64,000 bases of DNA, taken from assembly GCF_004006235.1 (NCBI RefSeq), contig NZ_CP034753.1, forward strand, positions 2,418,001 to 2,482,000, read 5' to 3'. Under the pieces are notes generated by a model that saw only the letters and a list, made by a program, of their open reading frames with translations, searched no databases and was not told the DNA's origin. Source of the DNA: Agromyces sp. LHK192 (GTDB taxonomy: Bacteria; Actinomycetota; Actinomycetes; Actinomycetales; Microbacteriaceae). Position numbers and translations under genes: made by a program. Positions 10,201 through 18,941 of this stretch are shown in pieces; within the stretch, counting starts at the first letter, position 1; every line of letters starts with the position of its first letter.

Positions 10201-11045
10201 CGCGCGCTCCCCGCATCGCCGGTCGCCCGGTCGGGGGCCTGATCGGCGGCCTTGCCGGCCGCGTCGTCCATGCGGCCGGTCTCCTTCTGGCCGTGGACCA
10301 CCGGGTCCCAGCGCTCGGCCGGCGGCTCCTCGCCGCGCAGCTCGCCGACGAGCGCGGCGATCGCATTCATCACGTCGGCCGTCGCGGCCGTGAGCAGCGC
10401 CGGATCGAGCGGCTTGCCGCGGTACGCCGAGAGATCGACCGGGTCGCCGATGATGACGTCGATCGTCTTGCGCGGGAACGGGTGGATCTTCTTGCCGTAG
10501 CGCGGCATCAGCTCCTGCGTGCCCCAGTGCGCGGCGGGGATGACCGGGATGCCCCGCTCCAGGGCGATGCGCACCGCACCGGTCTTGCCGCGCATCGGCC
10601 ACAGGTCGGGGTCGCGGGTGAGCGAGCCCTCCGGGTAGACGACGACCATGCGCTGCTTCTCGACGAGCTCCTCCGCGGCGCGGAGCGCCTGGTGGCCGTT
10701 GCTGCCCGCGCGTTCGACCGGGATCTGCCCCGACGTCCGCAGGAACCACCCGACCACCGGGATCTTGAACAGCGACGCCTTGGCGAGGAATCGCGGCAGG
10801 CGCTTGAGCTTCCAGGACGCCACGCCCATGACCAGCGGATCGATCTCGCTGTAGTGGTTCGGGGCGAGCACGAACGCACCCGTGCTCGGCAGCGGCCGGC
10901 CGTGGAACCGGAACTTCACCATGACCGTGAACGGCGGGATGATCAGGCCGGCGAGCACCCAGAAGAAGCTCGGACGGCCGGTCTCGGTGCGGACCTTGCC
11001 CGTCGGAATCGGGGCGGGTTGGTCGGGTGAGACCTCGCCGGTCAT
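10197..11045 (-). CDS. plsC: 1-acyl-sn-glycerol-3-phosphate acyltransferase (PlsC-like)
   Basis: A 282-residue membrane-associated acyltransferase that makes phosphatidic acid from lysophosphatidic acid. The HX4D catalytic motif is seen in LAPNHYSEIDPLVMG near residue 62. The acceptor-binding block GQIPVERAGSN lies near 103 and the YPEGSLTRDP motif near 137. A hydrophobic helix (FFWVLAGLIIPPFTVMVKF) lies at about 27-45. The C-terminal 40 residues are charged and variable. It overlaps murA and gpsA by 4 bp on each side, placing it in an envelope-lipid and peptidoglycan operon. Confidence 0.9.
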   Translation of the reverse strand: MTGEVSPDQPAPIPTGKVRTETGRPSFFWVLAGLIIPPFTVMVKFRFHGRPLPSTGAFVLAPNHYSEIDPLVMGVASWKLKRLPRFLAKASLFKIPVVGWFLRTSGQIPVERAGSNGHQALRAAEELVEKQRMVVVYPEGSLTRDPDLWPMRGKTGAVRIALERGIPVIPAAHWGTQELMPRYGKKIHPFPRKTIDVIIGDPVDLSAYRGKPLDPALLTAATADVMNAIAALVGELRGEEPPAERWDPVVHGQKETGRMDDAAGKAADQAPDRATGDAGSAR

Positions 11046-12412
11046 GCTTCGAGCTCGAAGTCGGCCCCGAGGAGCTCGAGCTTCGTGATGAAGTTCTCGT
11101 ATCCGCGGGCGATGATGCCGACGTTCGACACGGTGGAGCGGCCCTCGGCCGTCAGCGCGGCGATGAGGTGGCTGAACCCGCCGCGCAGGTCGGGAACCTC
11201 GATGTCGGCGCCCCGAAGCTGCGTCGAGCCGCCCGAGATCACCGCGGAGTGCTGGAAGTTGCGCTGGCCGAACCGGCAGGCGTGACCGCCGAGGCACTCC
11301 TTGTGCACGTCGATCGACGCACCCATCTCGACGAGCGCGTCGACGAAGCCGAACCGCTGCTCGTAGACGGTCTCGTGCACGATCGACACGCCCTTGGCCT
11401 TCGTCAGCGCGATCACCAGCGGCTGCTGCCAGTCGGTCATGAAGCCCGGGTGCACGTCGGTCTCGATGATGACGGGCTTGAGCTCTCCACCGGGGTGGAA
11501 GAAGCGGATGCCGTCCTCCTCGATCTCGAACGCCCCGCCGACCTTGCGGAAGACGTTGAGGAACGTGAGCATCTCGGGCTGGCGCGCGCCGCCGACGAAG
11601 ATGTCGCCCTCGGTCGCGAGCGCCGCGGCCGCCCAGCTCGCCGCCTCGTTGCGATCGAAGAGCGCGCGGTGCGTGTACCCCTGCAACTGGTCGACGCCCT
11701 CGATGCGGATCACCCGATCGGTCGCGACGGTGATGATCGCGCCCATCTTCTGGAGGATGTTGATGAGATCCATGATCTCGGGCTCGATCGCCGCGCCCGA
11801 CAGCTCGGTGATGCCCTCGGCGAGGACGGCGGTGAGCAGGACCTGCTCGGTCGCCCCGACGCTCGGGTACGGCAGCGCCACCTTGGCGCCCTTCAGGCCG
11901 GTCGGCGCCGACATCCGGATGCCGCTCGGCAGCTTCTCGACGATCGCGCCGAAGTTGCGCAGCACCTCGAGGTGGTAGTCGATCGGACGGTCGCCGATGC
12001 GGCAACCGCCGAGGTCGGGGATGAACGCCTCGCCGAGGCGGTGCAGCAACGGCCCGCAGAACAGGATCGGGATGCGGCTGGATCCGGCGTGCGCGTCGAT
12101 GTCGGCCATGTGGGCCTGCTCGACCGCGGCAGGGTCGAGGATGAGCTCTCCGTCGGCGCCCTCGGTCACGCGGACGCCGTGCACCTCGAGGAGCCCGCGA
12201 ACGATGCGGACGTCGCTGATGTTCGGAACGTCCTTGAGCACGCTGGGGCTGTCCCCGAGGATCGCCGCGACCATCGCCTTGGTGACGAGGTTCTTGGCGC
12301 CCTTGAGTTCGATCCGACCGCGGAGCGGCTTCCCTCCGTTGATCGTGATCCGGTCGACCGGGAGGCCGACCGCCGATCCGTGCTGCTTGGCGTCGTCCAC
12401 GAGTGTGTTCAC
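11042..12412 (-). CDS. murA: UDP-N-acetylglucosamine 1-carboxyvinyltransferase
   Basis: A 456-residue MurA, which transfers enolpyruvate from PEP to UDP-GlcNAc in the first committed step of peptidoglycan synthesis. The N-terminal RITINGGKPLRGRIELKGAK carries the conserved substrate lysine. The loop LGGCRIGDRPIDYHLEVL near residue 135 keeps the catalytic cysteine that is the fosfomycin target, so this is not a Cys-to-Asp resistant form. AALATEGDIFVGGAR and HPGFMTDWQQPLV are further family blocks. The start is GTG at 12412, with AGGAGG about 15 bp and AGGGAG about 5 bp upstream. It follows leuD by 20 bp. Confidence 0.95.
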   Translation of the reverse strand: MNTLVDDAKQHGSAVGLPVDRITINGGKPLRGRIELKGAKNLVTKAMVAAILGDSPSVLKDVPNISDVRIVRGLLEVHGVRVTEGADGELILDPAAVEQAHMADIDAHAGSSRIPILFCGPLLHRLGEAFIPDLGGCRIGDRPIDYHLEVLRNFGAIVEKLPSGIRMSAPTGLKGAKVALPYPSVGATEQVLLTAVLAEGITELSGAAIEPEIMDLINILQKMGAIITVATDRVIRIEGVDQLQGYTHRALFDRNEAASWAAAALATEGDIFVGGARQPEMLTFLNVFRKVGGAFEIEEDGIRFFHPGGELKPVIIETDVHPGFMTDWQQPLVIALTKAKGVSIVHETVYEQRFGFVDALVEMGASIDVHKECLGGHACRFGQRNFQHSAVISGGSTQLRGADIEVPDLRGGFSHLIAALTAEGRSTVSNVGIIARGYENFITKLELLGADFELEA

Positions 12413-12432
12413 AGGCTCCCTGGTTCCTCCTG

Positions 12433-13032
12433 CTACCGGCGGACCGGGAGCGTCTTGGGCCGCCAGGCCTCACGATGGGTTTCGAATTCGGCGATGGCGT
12501 CGGCATCTCGGAGCGTCAGGCCGATGTCGTCAAGACCCTCCAACAGCCGCCACCGAGTGTAGTCGTCGATGTCGAATTCCACCGTCAGCGACCCGGCGCT
12601 CACCGTCCGTGCAACGAGGTCGACCGTCACCGGTATTCCCGGATCGGCCTCGATCACGGCCCACAGCCGTTCGATGTCCTCGTACGCGACCTGCGCCGCG
12701 AGCAGGCCCTGCTTGCCCGAGTTCCCGCGGAAGATGTCGCCGAACCGCGACGAGATCACGACCTGGAAGCCGTAGTCGCGCAGCGCCCACACGGCGTGCT
12801 CGCGGCTGGACCCGGTCCCGAAGTCCGGGCCGGCGATGAGCACCTTCGCGCCGGCGTACGCCGGGTCGTTCAGGATGAACTCCGGGTCCTGGCGCCAGCC
12901 GTGGAAGAGCGCATCGTCGAAGCCGGTCTTCGTGACCCGCTTGAGGAACACGGCGGGGATGATCTGGTCGGTGTCGACGTTCGAGCGGCGCAGCGGCACC
13001 GCGACGCCGGTGACGGTCGTCAGCTTCTCCAT
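12433..13032 (-). CDS. leuD: 3-isopropylmalate dehydratase small subunit
   Basis: A 199-residue LeuD, the swivel-domain subunit that with LeuC isomerises 2-isopropylmalate to 3-isopropylmalate in leucine synthesis. Conserved blocks are [19 protein letters not shown] near residue 15, [18 protein letters not shown] near 67, and [16 protein letters not shown] near 95. The ATG at 13032 follows the leuC stop by 2 bp, so the two subunits are translated together in equal amounts. It continues into murA after a 20-bp gap. Confidence 0.95.
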   Translation of the reverse strand: MEKLTTVTGVAVPLRRSNVDTDQIIPAVFLKRVTKTGFDDALFHGWRQDPEFILNDPAYAGAKVLIAGPDFGTGSSREHAVWALRDYGFQVVISSRFGDIFRGNSGKQGLLAAQVAYEDIERLWAVIEADPGIPVTVDLVARTVSAGSLTVEFDIDDYTRWRLLEGLDDIGLTLRDADAIAEFETHREAWRPKTLPVRR

Positions 13033-13034
13033 GG

Positions 13035-14516
13035 TCAGTTCCCCTCCGCGATCGCGCCGACGGTCTCTCGGGACTGTTCGAGGTCCCACGGGCTCGACAG
13101 CGTGCCGCGGATCGCAGTCGCCGCGGCGACGAGCGGCGACACCAGGTGCGTGCGTCCGCCCTTGCCCTGCCGGCCCTCGAAGTTGCGGTTCGAGGTCGAC
13201 GCGCATCGTTCGCCGGGCGCGAGCTGGTCGGGGTTCATGCCCAGGCACATCGAGCAGCCCGCGAAGCGCCATTCCGCGCCGAACTCCTCGAACACCTTGT
13301 CGAGCCCCTCCGCCTCGGCCTCGAGTCGGACGCGGGCCGATCCGGGCACGACCATGACGCGCACGCCCTCGGCCTTCTGCTGTCCCTTGACGATGGACGC
13401 GAACGCCCGCAGGTCCTCGATGCGGCTGTTCGTGCACGAACCCATGAAGACCGCGTCGACCGGGATCTCCTTGAGCGGCGTGCCGGGAGCCAGGTCCATG
13501 TAGTCGAGCGCGCGTTCGGCCGCGGCGCGCTCGTGCGGGTCGGCGATCGACGCCGGGTCGGGCACGGCCTCGCTCAGCGAGACGCCCTGGCCCGGGTTCG
13601 TGCCCCAGGTGACGAACGGTTCGAGCGCATCCGCGTCGATGTCGACGTGGGCGTCGAACACGGCGCCCTTGTCGGTCGCGAGCGTGCGCCAGTACGCGAC
13701 CGCGTCGTCCCAGTCGGCGCCCTCGGGTGCGTGCGCGCGTCCGCGCAGGTACTCGAACGTCGTCTCGTCGGGCGCCACCATCCCGGCGCGGGCACCCGCC
13801 TCGATGGACATGTTGCAGATCGTCATGCGACCGTCCATCGACAGGGCGCGGATCGCGCTGCCGCGGTACTCGAGCACGTAGCCCTGACCGCCGCCGGTCC
13901 CGATCTTCGCGATGACCGCGAGGATGATGTCCTTCGCGGTCACGCCCGGGCGCAGCGTGCCCTCCACGTTGATCGCCATCGTCTTGAACGGCTTGAGCGG
14001 CAGGGTCTGCGTGGCGAGGACGTGCTCGACCTCGCTCGTGCCGATGCCGAACGCCATCGCGCCGAAGGCGCCGTGCGTCGACGTGTGCGAGTCGCCGCAC
14101 ACGACGGTGATGCCGGGCATGGTGAGGCCGAGCTGCGGCCCGACCACGTGGACGATGCCCTGCTCGGCGTCGCCGAGCGAGTGCAGGCGGATGCCGAACT
14201 CGGCCGCGTTGCGGCGGAGCGTCTCGATCTGGGTGCGACTGGTCAGGTCGGCGATCGGCTTGTCGATGTCGATGGTCGGCGTGTTGTGGTCCTCGGTCGC
14301 GATCGTCAGGTCGGGCCGGCGGACCGGGCGGCCGGCCATGCGCAGGCCGTCGAAGGCCTGCGGGCTCGTGACCTCGTGCACGAGGTGCAGGTCGATGTAG
14401 ATGAGGTCGGGCGTGCCGTCCTCGCCCTTCTTCACGAGATGGTCGTCCCAGACCTTCTCGGCCAGCGTCCGGGGACGGGCGGGCTGGGCGGGACGTGATG
14501 CATCAGCGGCGTTCAT
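13035..14516 (-). CDS. leuC: 3-isopropylmalate dehydratase large subunit
   Basis: A 493-residue LeuC of the aconitase superfamily. The 4Fe-4S ligands are seen in [14 protein letters not shown] near residue 350 and in the pair [19 protein letters not shown] near 415. Other family blocks are [18 protein letters not shown] near 45 and [19 protein letters not shown] near 140. The ATG at 14516 has AGGAAG 8 bp upstream. The 120-bp leader contains a probable leucine attenuator (14564-14642), so expression of this operon is likely to respond to leucyl-tRNA charging. Confidence 0.95.
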   Translation of the reverse strand: MNAADASRPAQPARPRTLAEKVWDDHLVKKGEDGTPDLIYIDLHLVHEVTSPQAFDGLRMAGRPVRRPDLTIATEDHNTPTIDIDKPIADLTSRTQIETLRRNAAEFGIRLHSLGDAEQGIVHVVGPQLGLTMPGITVVCGDSHTSTHGAFGAMAFGIGTSEVEHVLATQTLPLKPFKTMAINVEGTLRPGVTAKDIILAVIAKIGTGGGQGYVLEYRGSAIRALSMDGRMTICNMSIEAGARAGMVAPDETTFEYLRGRAHAPEGADWDDAVAYWRTLATDKGAVFDAHVDIDADALEPFVTWGTNPGQGVSLSEAVPDPASIADPHERAAAERALDYMDLAPGTPLKEIPVDAVFMGSCTNSRIEDLRAFASIVKGQQKAEGVRVMVVPGSARVRLEAEAEGLDKVFEEFGAEWRFAGCSMCLGMNPDQLAPGERCASTSNRNFEGRQGKGGRTHLVSPLVAAATAIRGTLSSPWDLEQSRETVGAIAEGN

Positions 14517-14563
14517 GCGGATTTCTTCCTCGGGGTCAAGTCAGGTTCAGCCGTCGACGGACT

Positions 14564-14601
14564 CCGCGGCGGGGAAGGCCTAGGACGAGGCCCCGCCGCG
14601 G
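14564..14601 (-). terminator. Attenuator hairpin in the leuC leader
   Basis: A perfect 11-bp GC-only inverted repeat (arms CCGCGGCGGGG and CCCCGCCGCGG) with a 16-nt loop. It starts inside the 3' half of the leader peptide ORF and ends about 48 bp upstream of leuC. There is no T-run after it, as is common for actinobacterial terminators. Ribosome stalling at the Leu codons would leave this region free for other pairings, while completing the peptide would cover one arm. The exact switch was not modelled. Confidence 0.6.
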
Positions 14602-14630
14602 CACCGAAGGAGAAGTCGACGCGCGCGCAT
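14580..14630 (-). CDS. Putative leucine leader peptide (16 aa)
   Basis: The short ORF ATG at 14630 to TAG at 14580 encodes MRARRLLLRCRGGASS. Three consecutive leucine codons (CTT CTC CTT) include CTT, which is rare in this GC-rich genome. It lies between the FHA gene and leuC, overlaps the GC hairpin, and has no Shine-Dalgarno but a TAGCCT -10-like box 6 bp before the ATG, as in leaderless actinobacterial attenuation peptides. Calling it a leuC regulatory peptide is an inference from this arrangement. Confidence 0.6.
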   Translation of the reverse strand: MRARRLLLRCRGGASS

Positions 14631-14636
14631 TGGTAC

Positions 14637-14642
14637 AGGCTA
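14637..14642 (-). promoter_or_regulatory. Candidate -10 box of a leaderless leu leader transcript
   Basis: TAGCCT fits the actinobacterial TANNNT -10 consensus and lies 6 bp upstream of the leader peptide ATG, which places the transcription start at or next to the A of ATG. It overlaps the TAG stop of the FHA gene. No convincing -35 hexamer was seen. Confidence 0.45.
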
Positions 14643-15287
14643 CACCGTCGCGCGGGGCGTCCCCGTCACGAGCAGCGCGAACTCCCCGAGCAGGAGGATG
14701 TCGTTCGGCGCGACGAGCGCGGCGCCCCCCGGTGGCAGGTCGACGACGCGGCCGTCGGCGTATTCGACCCGGACGCCGTTCGTCGACCGCAGATCGGTGA
14801 CGAGCAGCGCGCGGCCGTCGGGTTCGACGAGGGCGTGGGTCTTCGACACGGTGCGGGCCGGGTCGTCGACGACGACCGCCGCCACGGCACCCGATGCGCG
14901 ACGTACGTCGGGCGTCCGACCGAGCACCGTTCGCGATGAGATCTCGATGCCGTGTCCGGTGCGATCGACGAGCCGCCAGCCGATCACCGGGACGGGGCCC
15001 GTGGGCGGCGCGGGTCGGCCCTGCGCCGGAGCGGACGATGTGGGCGCGGACGGCGTGGGCGCGGCCGGCGGCGGCGCAGCCGGCGTCGCGGCGGGCGGAG
15101 GACCGGGTCGGGGGGCCGCGGGCAGCGTGTTGGGCGGCATCGCGTGCGGCGGCGGCGTGAACGTGGGCAGCGCGCGCTCGACGCGCCGCGGTGCCTGCCT
15201 GACCGTCTCGGCCGGTTGCTCCGCCGGAGCGGCCGGGATGAGGCCGGGCGGCGGCTCGATGAAGTCGGACCCGTTCACGACCGTCAC
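14640..15287 (-). CDS. FHA-domain protein, last gene of the PFNA-like cluster
   Basis: A 215-residue protein with a Pro/Ala-rich N-terminal half (about residues 15-105) and a C-terminal forkhead-associated domain, which binds phosphothreonine. FHA signatures are RTVLGRTPDVRR near residue 120, TVSKTHALVEPDGRALLV (the SxxH motif) near 147 and TDLRSTNGVRVEY near 167. The GTG at 15287 starts 1 bp after the transglutaminase-like gene's TAG; a longer reading into that gene is unlikely. In PFNA-type clusters the FHA protein is expected to read phosphorylation by the cluster kinase, here 26186-27835. It is the last gene before the leuC leader. Confidence 0.88.
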   Translation of the reverse strand: MTVVNGSDFIEPPPGLIPAAPAEQPAETVRQAPRRVERALPTFTPPPHAMPPNTLPAAPRPGPPPAATPAAPPPAAPTPSAPTSSAPAQGRPAPPTGPVPVIGWRLVDRTGHGIEISSRTVLGRTPDVRRASGAVAAVVVDDPARTVSKTHALVEPDGRALLVTDLRSTNGVRVEYADGRVVDLPPGGAALVAPNDILLLGEFALLVTGTPRATV

Positions 15288-15288
15288 T

Positions 15289-17643
15289 CTACCGAGAGTC
15301 GCGCCGATCCGTCCGGCGGTCGCCCGACCCGGGCCCTTCCGACCGACGCCGTGCCTTCCGTGCCGCCCGCGCACGCTTCGAGATGCGGTACCGACTCACG
15401 AAGCGCCGGAACCTGCCGGTGGCCGCGGCGATCGCGGCGGCCGCGGCATCCGCTTCGCTCCACCGCTGCCTGACGGTCTCGTCGGCGACGTCGCGCCCGG
15501 AGAAGACGTCGTCGTCCACGGCGATCGCGAGCGGCGTGAGGGTCCGAGCCTGCTCGCCGAGGCCCTGCTCCCCCGCCTGGCGCTCGAGCACTCCGGCGAT
15601 CTGGCGACGGCTGCCCCGCGCAGGAGGTTCGAAGCCGAGCTCGGCGTAGCGGTCGACGATCTCCTCCCACGCGCCGGCCGCGCTGCGGTCGCCGCCTGCC
15701 CCGAACCTCCGCCGGCGACGGCCGCGCTTGGCGAGGGCGACGAACAGCATCGGCAGGAAGATGATCGCCAACGGGATGCCGACGCTGCCGGCCGTGACCC
15801 ACACCCAACCCGGGATCTGGAACGGGCGATCCGGGTCGTCCTCGTCGGTCTCGTCGATCTCGACGGTCGACAGCAGGTCGTCCTCGACGGCCTCGTTGCG
15901 CGGCGGCTGGCGCACCTGCGGTTGCGGCTCGCTCTTCGGGCGCGGCGTCTGCTCCTGCGGCACGTCGACCTGCTCGGGGGTCGGCACGAACGGGATCCAC
16001 CCGACGCCCTCGAACGGCACCTCGACCCACGCGGTGACGTCGCCGCCGAGCACCTCGACCTCGTCGGCGCCCTCGGAGACCTCGGGTGCGAAGCCCATCA
16101 CGACGCGGGCGGGGTAACCGAGGCTCCGGACCATGAGGGCCATCGCGGTCGCGTACTGCTCCTCGTCGCCGACCATCTCCGACCGGGTGAAGAGCTCGAT
16201 GAGCCGATCTGCGCCGTGCCCGGCGCGCGACGGCACCGAGTCGGACGCCAGGCCGTGGCTGAGGAATCCGTTGGTCTTCAGCCCCTGCTCGATCGCCCGG
16301 ATCTGCTCGATCGCGCTGGGCTGATCGGCGGCATACTCCTCGGCCTTCGCGGTCACCACGTCGGGGACGTCCTCAGCAGCGGGCAACTCGACCAGGGCGA
16401 CCGGCGTGTCGATCAGCTCCTCGTCGTCGGGCACCCGCTGCATCTTCGCGGTGAACTCGTACCGGGCCCCCTCACCGAACCCGCTGGTGAGCACCGCGGT
16501 GCCGGTGTCGGCGCTGTATCGCAGGTCGCCCGACTGCTCGGCGGTGCCGGCGTCGACGAGGCGCATCCGGTCGCCGTAGCCGACCATGGGCATCCAGACA
16601 TCGTCGTAGCCGAGCACCTCGACGTCGATCGCCCGCCCGGAACCCAGGTCGGCGAGGGCCGGTTGTGGCAGCGTCTCGCCGACGATCGCGTAGCCGCCGT
16701 CGACCGCGTCCTCGGGCCCGGCGACGGTGTACAGCCGCCCGGTGTACGCGTCCATCGAGGCGAGGCGGATCCGGTCGCCCGGCTCCAGCCCCGTGATGGA
16801 GAACACCGGCTCCTCGACGAGGTCCTTCGTGTAGTGGCGGAAGCCCGCGAGCGGGCTGGGGAACTCTCGCGCGTCGAACGGCGGCACGACCTCCTCGCGG
16901 AGGACGAACCGGTCGGATGCCGCGGGTGCCCACGCGAGCCCCGCCACGGCGCCGATCACGACCGCGCCGCCGACGACCGCGGTCGCCCCGCCGACACGCC
17001 GCACGACGAGACGCCGGTCGCCCTGGCCCTCGGTCGCGATGTTCCCGCCGCGGCGGGAAGCGAGCCACAGGAGCGCGATCACCGCGAAGGCGATGCCGCG
17101 AACTGCAGCGAGGAACGCCTCATCGGTGCCGAGCAGGATGCCGGAGACGTAGAGCACGATCGGGCCGACCAGCAGCACCGCGGCCCGGAGGACCGACCGC
17201 CGCTTCGGGAGCCAGCGCAAGACGAGCATGCCGCCGACGAGCGACACCACCCACGTCGCGACGTACGGCACGGCGGCCACGTAGTACGGCGCCTCCACCG
17301 GCGTGCCGATCGTGACGATGTCGGCCCAACCGTAGACCGCGCCGAGCGCGAGCCCCGACAGCGAAGCCAGGCTCGGCAGGACGAACACGATGCCCTCGGC
17401 GGGCATGGTGAACGGCGTGCCGAGGAGGAAGTACGCCGCGAGTCCGACGAGCACGGTGTTGAGCACGCTCAGGCGGAAGAGGCTGCCCGCGACGGCCGCG
17501 GCAGTGCCGACGAGCAGCCCGCCGACGGCTGCGAGCAGGAAGTCGGCGTCACCGAAGCTCGTCTCGTAGCCCAACACGGCGAGCAGCGACAGCGCGGAGA
17601 GCACGCCGAGGTCGGCGTAACTGCGTCCCGGGATGCGGTTCAC
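15289..17643 (-). CDS. Transglutaminase-like membrane protein without catalytic triad
   Basis: A 784-residue TgpA-type protein: an N-terminal multi-helix membrane region (about 1-230), an extracytoplasmic transglutaminase-like domain (about 370-540), a linker, a further helix (GWVWVTAGSVGIPLAIIFLPM, about 600) and a cytoplasmic C-terminal domain. The active-site segments are recognisable but altered. The Cys expected before EQ(F/Y)A is Glu (GDEEQYATAMALMVRSLGYP), the His expected in the (D)AHAWVE block is Thr (GDVTAWVEVPF), and the Asp expected in F-D-PTP is Val (WIPFVPTP). Catalysis is therefore unlikely; a structural or binding role is inferred. GTG at 17643 overlaps the DUF58 stop by 4 bp. 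Confidence 0.9.
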   Translation of the reverse strand: MNRIPGRSYADLGVLSALSLLAVLGYETSFGDADFLLAAVGGLLVGTAAAVAGSLFRLSVLNTVLVGLAAYFLLGTPFTMPAEGIVFVLPSLASLSGLALGAVYGWADIVTIGTPVEAPYYVAAVPYVATWVVSLVGGMLVLRWLPKRRSVLRAAVLLVGPIVLYVSGILLGTDEAFLAAVRGIAFAVIALLWLASRRGGNIATEGQGDRRLVVRRVGGATAVVGGAVVIGAVAGLAWAPAASDRFVLREEVVPPFDAREFPSPLAGFRHYTKDLVEEPVFSITGLEPGDRIRLASMDAYTGRLYTVAGPEDAVDGGYAIVGETLPQPALADLGSGRAIDVEVLGYDDVWMPMVGYGDRMRLVDAGTAEQSGDLRYSADTGTAVLTSGFGEGARYEFTAKMQRVPDDEELIDTPVALVELPAAEDVPDVVTAKAEEYAADQPSAIEQIRAIEQGLKTNGFLSHGLASDSVPSRAGHGADRLIELFTRSEMVGDEEQYATAMALMVRSLGYPARVVMGFAPEVSEGADEVEVLGGDVTAWVEVPFEGVGWIPFVPTPEQVDVPQEQTPRPKSEPQPQVRQPPRNEAVEDDLLSTVEIDETDEDDPDRPFQIPGWVWVTAGSVGIPLAIIFLPMLFVALAKRGRRRRRFGAGGDRSAAGAWEEIVDRYAELGFEPPARGSRRQIAGVLERQAGEQGLGEQARTLTPLAIAVDDDVFSGRDVADETVRQRWSEADAAAAAIAAATGRFRRFVSRYRISKRARAARKARRRSEGPGSGDRRTDRRDSR

Positions 17644-18941
17644 GGCTTCACCCGCCTCACGACGGCCGGGAGTTCGCCCAGTTCGCCGATCGTCGCGACC
17701 GGAGCATTGCCGGTCCGACCGATCCGCGCATCGGCGCCGCGGTCGGCGCGGAACACGAACAGCTGGGCATCCGAGGGCAGCACGGTCTCGACCGCGCGGA
17801 TCTCCGCGAGCGGCACCGCCGAACCGACGACGAGCATGACGACGCTCGCCGCGGGGGTCCGGCGCAGGACCTCGCGCGCGAACGTCCGCACGACGGTCGA
17901 CGACTTCGACGGCTCGATCCGGCACGAGTCGTCAAGCAGCGAGATCGCCGTGTTCGTGCGCAGGTTGAACTGCTCCGTCGCGGCAGTGGCGGTCGTGCCG
18001 TCGCGCACGATCTGCACGCCGAGCGACGCGAAGATCGACACCGCCAGCTCGAACTCGTCGTCGTCGACATAGTGCTCGGCCGAGGTCACCTGCAGCAGCA
18101 CGAGCTCGGAGCGCCGGGTCTCCTCATATTGGCGCACCATGAGCCGGCCCGTTCGCGCGGAACTGCGCCAGTGCACGTTCCGCAGCGGGTCGCCCGGCTC
18201 GTACGCGCGCAGCGCGTGGAACGAGATGTCGTGGTCGGTGATCGTGCGGGTGACCTCGCCCTCGAGGTCCTTCACGAGTCCGGCTGCGGACGGCTTCAGC
18301 CGCGCGGTGCGGGGGTGCACGAAGAGCTCGACCGGCTCGCTCCACCGAACCGTGCGCCGGAGCAGCCCGAGCTGATCGCCGCGCACCGAGATCGCGGGCC
18401 CGGCGACGATCACCGCCCGGTGCTCGGTCGGCACGGCGAAGAGCTCCTCGTGCTCGGCCGCCGGCGGGATCGCAGGCAACTGGAAGACGGCGAGGCCGTC
18501 GCCGACGGGCAGTTCCATGCGCGACGGCAGCGAGGGACTCGTCGCGTCGTTGACGACCGTCAGCCGCCCGAGCGCGCGCTCCCCGGCGACGACGCGCCGC
18601 GGCTGGAGCTCGACGCCGACGCGGTACCGCATCCGACCGAAGACGAACGGCACGGCGATCAGCACGGCGCCCAGCAGCGTCGCGGCGAGGAAGGCGAACT
18701 CGACCCAGTCGAGCACGACGGCGAGGATCGCCGCGCCGAGCGCGGCCGCGAGCACGAGCCATCCGATCACCGAGACGACGCCGGTGACGGGTTCGGTGAA
18801 CGCCGCGACCCGGCGGCCGACGCTCGCGACGGCGCCGCCCGCGGATCGCAGGGCGTCGGAGGCCGAACGGCCCACGGTTCGGAGCGCGATCCGCCCCTGC
18901 GAGACCGGTGCCGGGGTGGGGCGCTCGTCGGTCGCCGTCAT
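17640..18941 (-). CDS. DUF58 domain protein of the PFNA-like cluster
   Basis: A 433-residue DUF58 protein. After a cytoplasmic N-terminus (about 1-50) come two hydrophobic helices at about 50-95, then a beta-rich region and the conserved DUF58 core RAYEPGDPLRNVHWRSSART near residue 250, followed by GRLMVRQYEETRR. The C-terminal half resembles a von Willebrand-like fold. It sits between moxR and the transglutaminase-like gene with 4-bp overlaps on both sides, the standard MoxR-DUF58-transglutaminase order. The likely role is as membrane partner of the MoxR ATPase; the substrate is unknown. Confidence 0.92.
   Translation of the reverse strand: MTATDERPTPAPVSQGRIALRTVGRSASDALRSAGGAVASVGRRVAAFTEPVTGVVSVIGWLVLAAALGAAILAVVLDWVEFAFLAATLLGAVLIAVPFVFGRMRYRVGVELQPRRVVAGERALGRLTVVNDATSPSLPSRMELPVGDGLAVFQLPAIPPAAEHEELFAVPTEHRAVIVAGPAISVRGDQLGLLRRTVRWSEPVELFVHPRTARLKPSAAGLVKDLEGEVTRTITDHDISFHALRAYEPGDPLRNVHWRSSARTGRLMVRQYEETRRSELVLLQVTSAEHYVDDDEFELAVSIFASLGVQIVRDGTTATAATEQFNLRTNTAISLLDDSCRIEPSKSSTVVRTFAREVLRRTPAASVVMLVVGSAVPLAEIRAVETVLPSDAQLFVFRADRGADARIGRTGNAPVATIGELGELPAVVRRVKP

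Noticed and set aside
14698-18072. Open frame of 1124 codons on the plus strand opposite the transglutaminase-like and FHA genes
   Set aside because: It is low complexity (His/Arg/Asp), has no ribosome site and mirrors well-supported genes on the minus strand.
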